From Incurvaria masculella (Eukaryota; Arthropoda; Insecta; Lepidoptera; Incurvariidae): DNA of 64,000 nucleotides. Below the pieces are notes generated by a model. The model was not told where the DNA came from and searched no databases. It saw only the letters and a program-made list of their open reading frames with translations. Each line of letters begins with the position of its first letter. The first letter of the stretch is position 1. A program made the translations under genes and the position numbers. Shown here piece after piece: positions 47,301 through 53,300 of the stretch. The stretch lies in the NCBI GenBank assembly GCA_946894095.1, contig OX335652.1:10687001-10751000 (forward strand), in the 5' to 3' direction.

Positions 47301-50300
47301 CAAGCTTGATAGTATCGCCAGGGCCAAAACCCGAGGTTCAGACAGTTGTCAACACTCCTGCAGTAAATAAATGAATTGTCACCTGAAGTTGAAGCCGGCA
47401 GAGTTACACTCGAGCTTGATGGTCTTGCCAGCGTCAAAACCGAGGTCTCTAGCAGCTCGGGAGAGCTGGCTCTCTGCATCCTCCTGTAGTTGCTCCAGTT
47501 TGCTGCCCAGCTCCTGCAGTTGTTCGTCGAAAGACGATTTCACCAAGAAGTCACCTGACAATGAGTTCCTAGCTTGTAGCGTGCTTCACTTCATCTGGGT
47601 TAAACATGCACTTGGCAATTAAATCAATGGATCAGAACTGGATTTGGTTACCCGAGTTAAATTTCTGGCGATGGAAAGGTAAACAACGTCACGTATTTAG
47701 GGGAGGGAGGAGTCCAGCTCTCGGTCACGTCTGGTCACGAGGGGGGTCCTTTCTATTGTATTCAAAAAACTTCTAAATAAAACAAATGATTGTATTAAAA
47801 TTATTTTTTTACCTTTTTCAGCAATGCAAAACCACCTACTGAAACAATCTTAACATGATGGTTTTGGTTACGTAAACCTGTATAAATTGTATGTGACGAC
47901 ATACGACATACGAATAGTTGTATAAAAAGTTTTTTTAAAACTTATCTCAGTTACGGCCTGTCACCAGGGAGGGGGGTCAAAAAGTGGTCTAAAATCCGTC
48001 ACGTGGTTTAAAGCCTTGGCTGTTAAGATTCCGAGAATCTTTTAGTGGACTAAGTTAAATATATGAATAGTATGAATATCTTTATAATAATATTAATAAC
48101 TAAAATAATAACATCAATATTATTCTAATAAATAAAATAGTACCTCTATCGACTGCGTCCATGTCGACAGTGGCCTCAATCATCCGCAGATACTTGTCGA
48201 GGTCATCGTTCAACTCAGATATGGGCTCGGCGAGGCACGCGTGCACCGTGCTGCTGCCGCTGTCCGCGAGGCACCGGAGCAGCGACGGCAGACGCTGGAT
48301 GACCTGCAAGCGTCCACCTCCCGTTATGCAATGCCGCAGGAATCGAACCAATGATTAACTTGAGGTTAATAGGGTCTCAATTTCAATGCCACTAAATTGA
48401 AGCATTGTAATTTAGAAAGATGAGCAGAACAAGATTATGTCAGGAGGATTAATCTGAAGCAGGATATGAACCTGTGACCTGCGGATCTCATGTCTTCATG
48501 TAGTTCATGTTGGTTGATGACGTTGGAGCATTTACAGTCCAGCCCCCGAGAGAATGAACATTTGACTTCTGTGAGTTAATCAGTGTTGGAGCAAAGCCGT
48601 TGTTTGATAATGGAACAAACTTAGCTAGACATCTTTGGAAACCGCAATTACTCCTTCCCAATATTGTTTTTGGGCAATGGGTCAAAAATGTTGCCCGTCA
48701 CTAGCCACCACCAACTGACAGACGTCAAATGTTCATTCTCTCGGCGGCCACACTGTAAAAATAATTGACAGCTGTCACAGATAACGAAGAACAGTGCTCG
48801 TAGCATAGACTATATGCATACTTAACACACGTTAAGTTTTTTTTTGCAACCTGACATGGATACCACACAACTACCGATATGATATTAGCCCTATACACCA
48901 CATTCCCGAAGGAATTAGGTCCCATGCCAGGACCTTCCCTTTATGAGTACGGCTACATTGAACTGGATGGAAAACACAGACAATTTTTCATTGCCGCTTC
49001 AACCATAGTTTCATCCAATGCGGTGGTACCAACCCGGGCGGGCTTAATCCTACCACCTAGTAGGGTAAGGGGACCTACAGTTTTACATGGGTTCCGGACC
49101 ATGGAGCAGCTCGCATTCGTGACGAAATGCACTTATCGAACTCAGAAAGAGAAAAAAGTGGTGCAAGTCGGGGCGAGGAATTGAACCCAGACCTCTGGTA
49201 CGCTAGGCAAGTCCCCGCGCCATTAGGCTACGAGCCGCTTAAATATGTATGAGGTTTGGAGTTGGGCGGTAAGGGGAGGGTTTTGAATAATTCGCAGCTC
49301 GATCCAAGTTCACAGTAGGTCAACAGTCCACCTGATATATCTTGTAGCAGTCGTGCAGGTTGGCCTTCTTCCTGGTGAGGCGGCGGGCCAGGGTCTGCAT
49401 GTCGGGGACCCTCCTCAGGTAGTCGTCGTGAAGCTGGAGCCGCACGGCCGTGTTCCCCGCGAAGCACTCCACCACGTCGAGGCGCTCGTTGATGAGGTTG
49501 ATGTCGCGGAGGGGCTGCCTCAGCCACTGCCCTAGGAGCCTGCGGAGACGGGGGACATGGTCTGATACATACATTGTCTTAGTAATAACTCTTTTAAGAA
49601 GCAAGTTGCAGCAATTATTTCATTGTAATGCATGTAATTGATGTTGAAAGATTAATTTTTGATATATGTTGAACGATATAAATATTAAAATCACATCGTG
49701 TTTTTTAATAAATTAAATAAAAAAAATCGATGGTAACACTATTGAGGCGCGTTTGATTTTGCCATTTGAGTTTTGGAAATCGGTCGGAAGGGTTAAGGGG
49801 TAATTTGATGAGATTGTGATACGGAAAAAGGGAGAGATCATTGAGATTCCACATGGTTGGAGTCTTTGACATTTGAGATAATCTTGGTCTTGATAATTAA
49901 TAAGGGTAATTTACAGAATATATCTTATTCCTTAAATTACCCTTATATTTAATAGGAAGTTTGCCTCAATGATGACTCATTTCGGCCACTGCAGAGTTAT
50001 TTATTTTCATAACCTCTAATTTAAAAGTTAAGTTAACATGAAATGCGTTTATATCTCTTCCAGCTAATCATCGTAAATGGTTACTGAGCGAGGACTAACC
50101 TCTTTCCGTTAGCGGTGCGACAGCGGTCGAGCAGTCCGTAGAGACTCCGGGAGGGCCCGTGTCCCGTGTCTCCCAACTCCGGGAACACGTTGAGGGCCGC
50201 CAGCGCCGCGGGGTCCATGTGAAGGTAGTTGCCTCCGTCCAGGGTGCTCAGGCGGAACCTGTGTATAATTGAAGGATCAAGACACATCTTATACTGATGC

Positions 50301-53300
50301 CAAACCGGACGACTAGCGTTTCCAAATGTATGGAGAAATGTATGTCGCAGTGGGCGAAAAGTTGGACATTTTTACGTAACTTTGAAATTTCGTAAACCCC
50401 AATTTAGGTGAGAACTCGGACTGATGGTCTGAGTTCAGACTGGGCACATTTATTGAGTTGAAATAGCTTTAAGCAGATGTAAAATACTTAACGGAATTAA
50501 TGTCCAAGGCGTTTGGTGGCCAACTCTATAGAAGACATTACACGATTCCCACTACGGCTACATGCCAAAAACTGATCCTTTCCAGGAACAAATGAACCTA
50601 TCATTTTGGATTTGAAACCTTTCAAAACGAAACAAATGCTCTGTACGTTTTAGCCAATTAGTCAATAGGGTTCTAACCACCAAAATGCGTTGTTTAATTG
50701 TACCACCGAATTTTTTTTTACTCGAAAAAGACAACCTCCAGCATCCGTCACCTGCCGAGGTTAGCGTGGTCGGCCAGCAGGTTTTGCTCGCTGCTTTTCT
50801 TTGGGAATGCATTGGCATCCTGCTGCTGTCCCTCTGTATTGGCACTCTAGCGTTGGTGAGTGAGTGAGCAAAGATCTCACCTGCCAAAGTTAGTGTGGTC
50901 GGCTAGTAGGTTGAGCTCGCTGCTAGTCTCTGGGAATGCAATGGCATCCTGCTGCTGTCCCTCCGCATTGGCACTCTAGTGTTAGTGAGTGAGTGAGCAA
51001 AGATCTCACCTGCCGAAGTTAGTGTGGTCGGCCAGCAAGTCGAGGTAGCGCAGCGCGGCGGCGAGGCTGCCTGAGGCGAGCTCGCTGCGTGTCTCTGGGA
51101 ATGCATTTGCATCCGGCTGCTGTCCCTCCGCGAATCTACATGCCAATTATATTATAAATGGCAAGATCATACTGAATCACGCTTTAATTTGGGCCCGTAA
51201 GCACCAGAAAATTTCGCATCCCATACAAAGGTAGTTTACTAATAATTTGAAAACCACAGTTCCAATTTACTTGATATTTGGCATATAATGTCTGGCAACA
51301 GATATCTGTATCTGCGTGTTTTTGTTTTTTCGCTAAATGTAGAAACCACAGAGAAAACTAAATTCGTATGAAGATTTTCTTTTTCTTTCATTTGCCGCAT
51401 CAAATTCGATTAAAATGTGGAATAAAAAGTGTGACAATTGAAACACTGGTTTTCAAATGATTAGTAAACTACGTTTGTATGGGGAATCTAGTGTACGGGC
51501 CTTTTTTGATAGCTGAATGGCTTGAATAAACATTGTGAAGAGACTCTATCTTGTCTCACATAGGACAAAAAACAGATATCCACGTAAGTGATGCTAGTTG
51601 TACGAGAACGTAAACGTTTAGAAGCCTGCAAACCCTTTTAAAAAGAAAGTGAAAGATATTACTATATTACTGGAAGCTAGTTAAGTAGGTAGGTAACATC
51701 TCTCTTTGGTTAGGATGAATAAAAATCTATAGAATAGAGTATTAAGGAAATGTTAGCGCTGGCTCAGAAAAACTATAAAAGTGAGTGAACCTCAGCAGTC
51801 TGTTGAGATCTTGCACCAGTCCTTCGCGCGAGAAGTCAGACTTCTTGCAGCTCGTTACCGTGATGTTGGCTCGCTCCATCACCTTTTTTAGAGCTTTGTA
51901 CTGCAACGAAAACAGTTACTGTGATGAAAATAAGATTCAAACATGGAAAAAGGCATAAGAATAATAAGCTAAGCATGCAATGAGGAATGTCAAACCTAGT
52001 GGTAGCGGCATTCTCCAAGCCTAGTGAAGACCATGGGTTTGATGGTGTATACTTATTTTTTCTGATCGAGTTTACAATAAGCATTGATTACAAACAAACA
52101 TTATTACAGACAAGGCAAACTGGTATCCTACCAGTTTGATGGAGCCGTGCTGAAATAATAGGATAATCCCTTTCAAAGTTTGCTCCAATGGGCAACTATC
52201 GCGACAATAGTACCCCTTAGACATCCATGTATGCACTAATCATAATAATAATATTCTTTATTGCAATCCATACAAAGTACAGGCAAAGGCGGATTTATTG
52301 CCTAAGGCAATTTCTAACAATCAACCCTATCATAGGGAAATTTTACAGCTTAGGGTAAGCAAAGAAAAACAACGCTTATAACGAATGAATACAGAACAAT
52401 GTAAATGAAAACTTAACTAAAACTAAGCATAGCTACTTATTTTCTATATATTTAACGAAATGTAGGTATTCAATTTAAAAATAAAAATAAAAAATACAGT
52501 CTATTACTAACATAAACATATCTATATATACATAAATATATATTATACACATAAATAAATAAAATATAAATACATAAATACTACATGATACATAATTAAT
52601 ACATATACATTTACTTATCATGCAAAATATATATTATTTCATACATGACAACTGAACTGAAATAAAAAGAAAAATTAAAAACAATTATAACAAACAAACT
52701 CACTACTGCGTCAAATAAAATGATTTCAGTGATTGTGAACTTGTAATATCAAAATGCAACTCATTCCACAAGCGAGCTGCATGGATCGTGAAGAAGTCAG
52801 TGTAACAGGTGGAACTATGAGATGAAATGAGAAGAAGTTGTGTGTCCGAAGATCTGAGTGAAAGGCCATGAGAGGACAGGAACTGAAATCTATCTTTGAG
52901 ATATGGAGGAGCAAGCGGGTTGTTGAGTACAAAATATAGAAGAGAAAGTATATGGATATTACGGCGACTACGGATGCTTACCCATTGAAGTTTATGTCTA
53001 TAGGTTGTAATGTGGTCGTATTTACGCAGCCCAAAAATAAAACGTATGCCATAATTAAGCAGGCGATCAAGTTTGTTTAGTAATTCCTCATTCAGGTCCA
53101 GATTACACACATCACCATAGTCAAGAATGGGTAACACTAGAGTTTGTACAAGCGTAATTTTAGTTTCAATTGGAATGAACCGGTTTAATCGCTTTAGACA
53201 ATGCATGGCTCCATAGACTTTGCGGCACACTGCAGTTACGTGGCTTACCCAAGACAGCAATTCATCCATGACGACGCCTAGATTTTTAACCGATTTGGTG

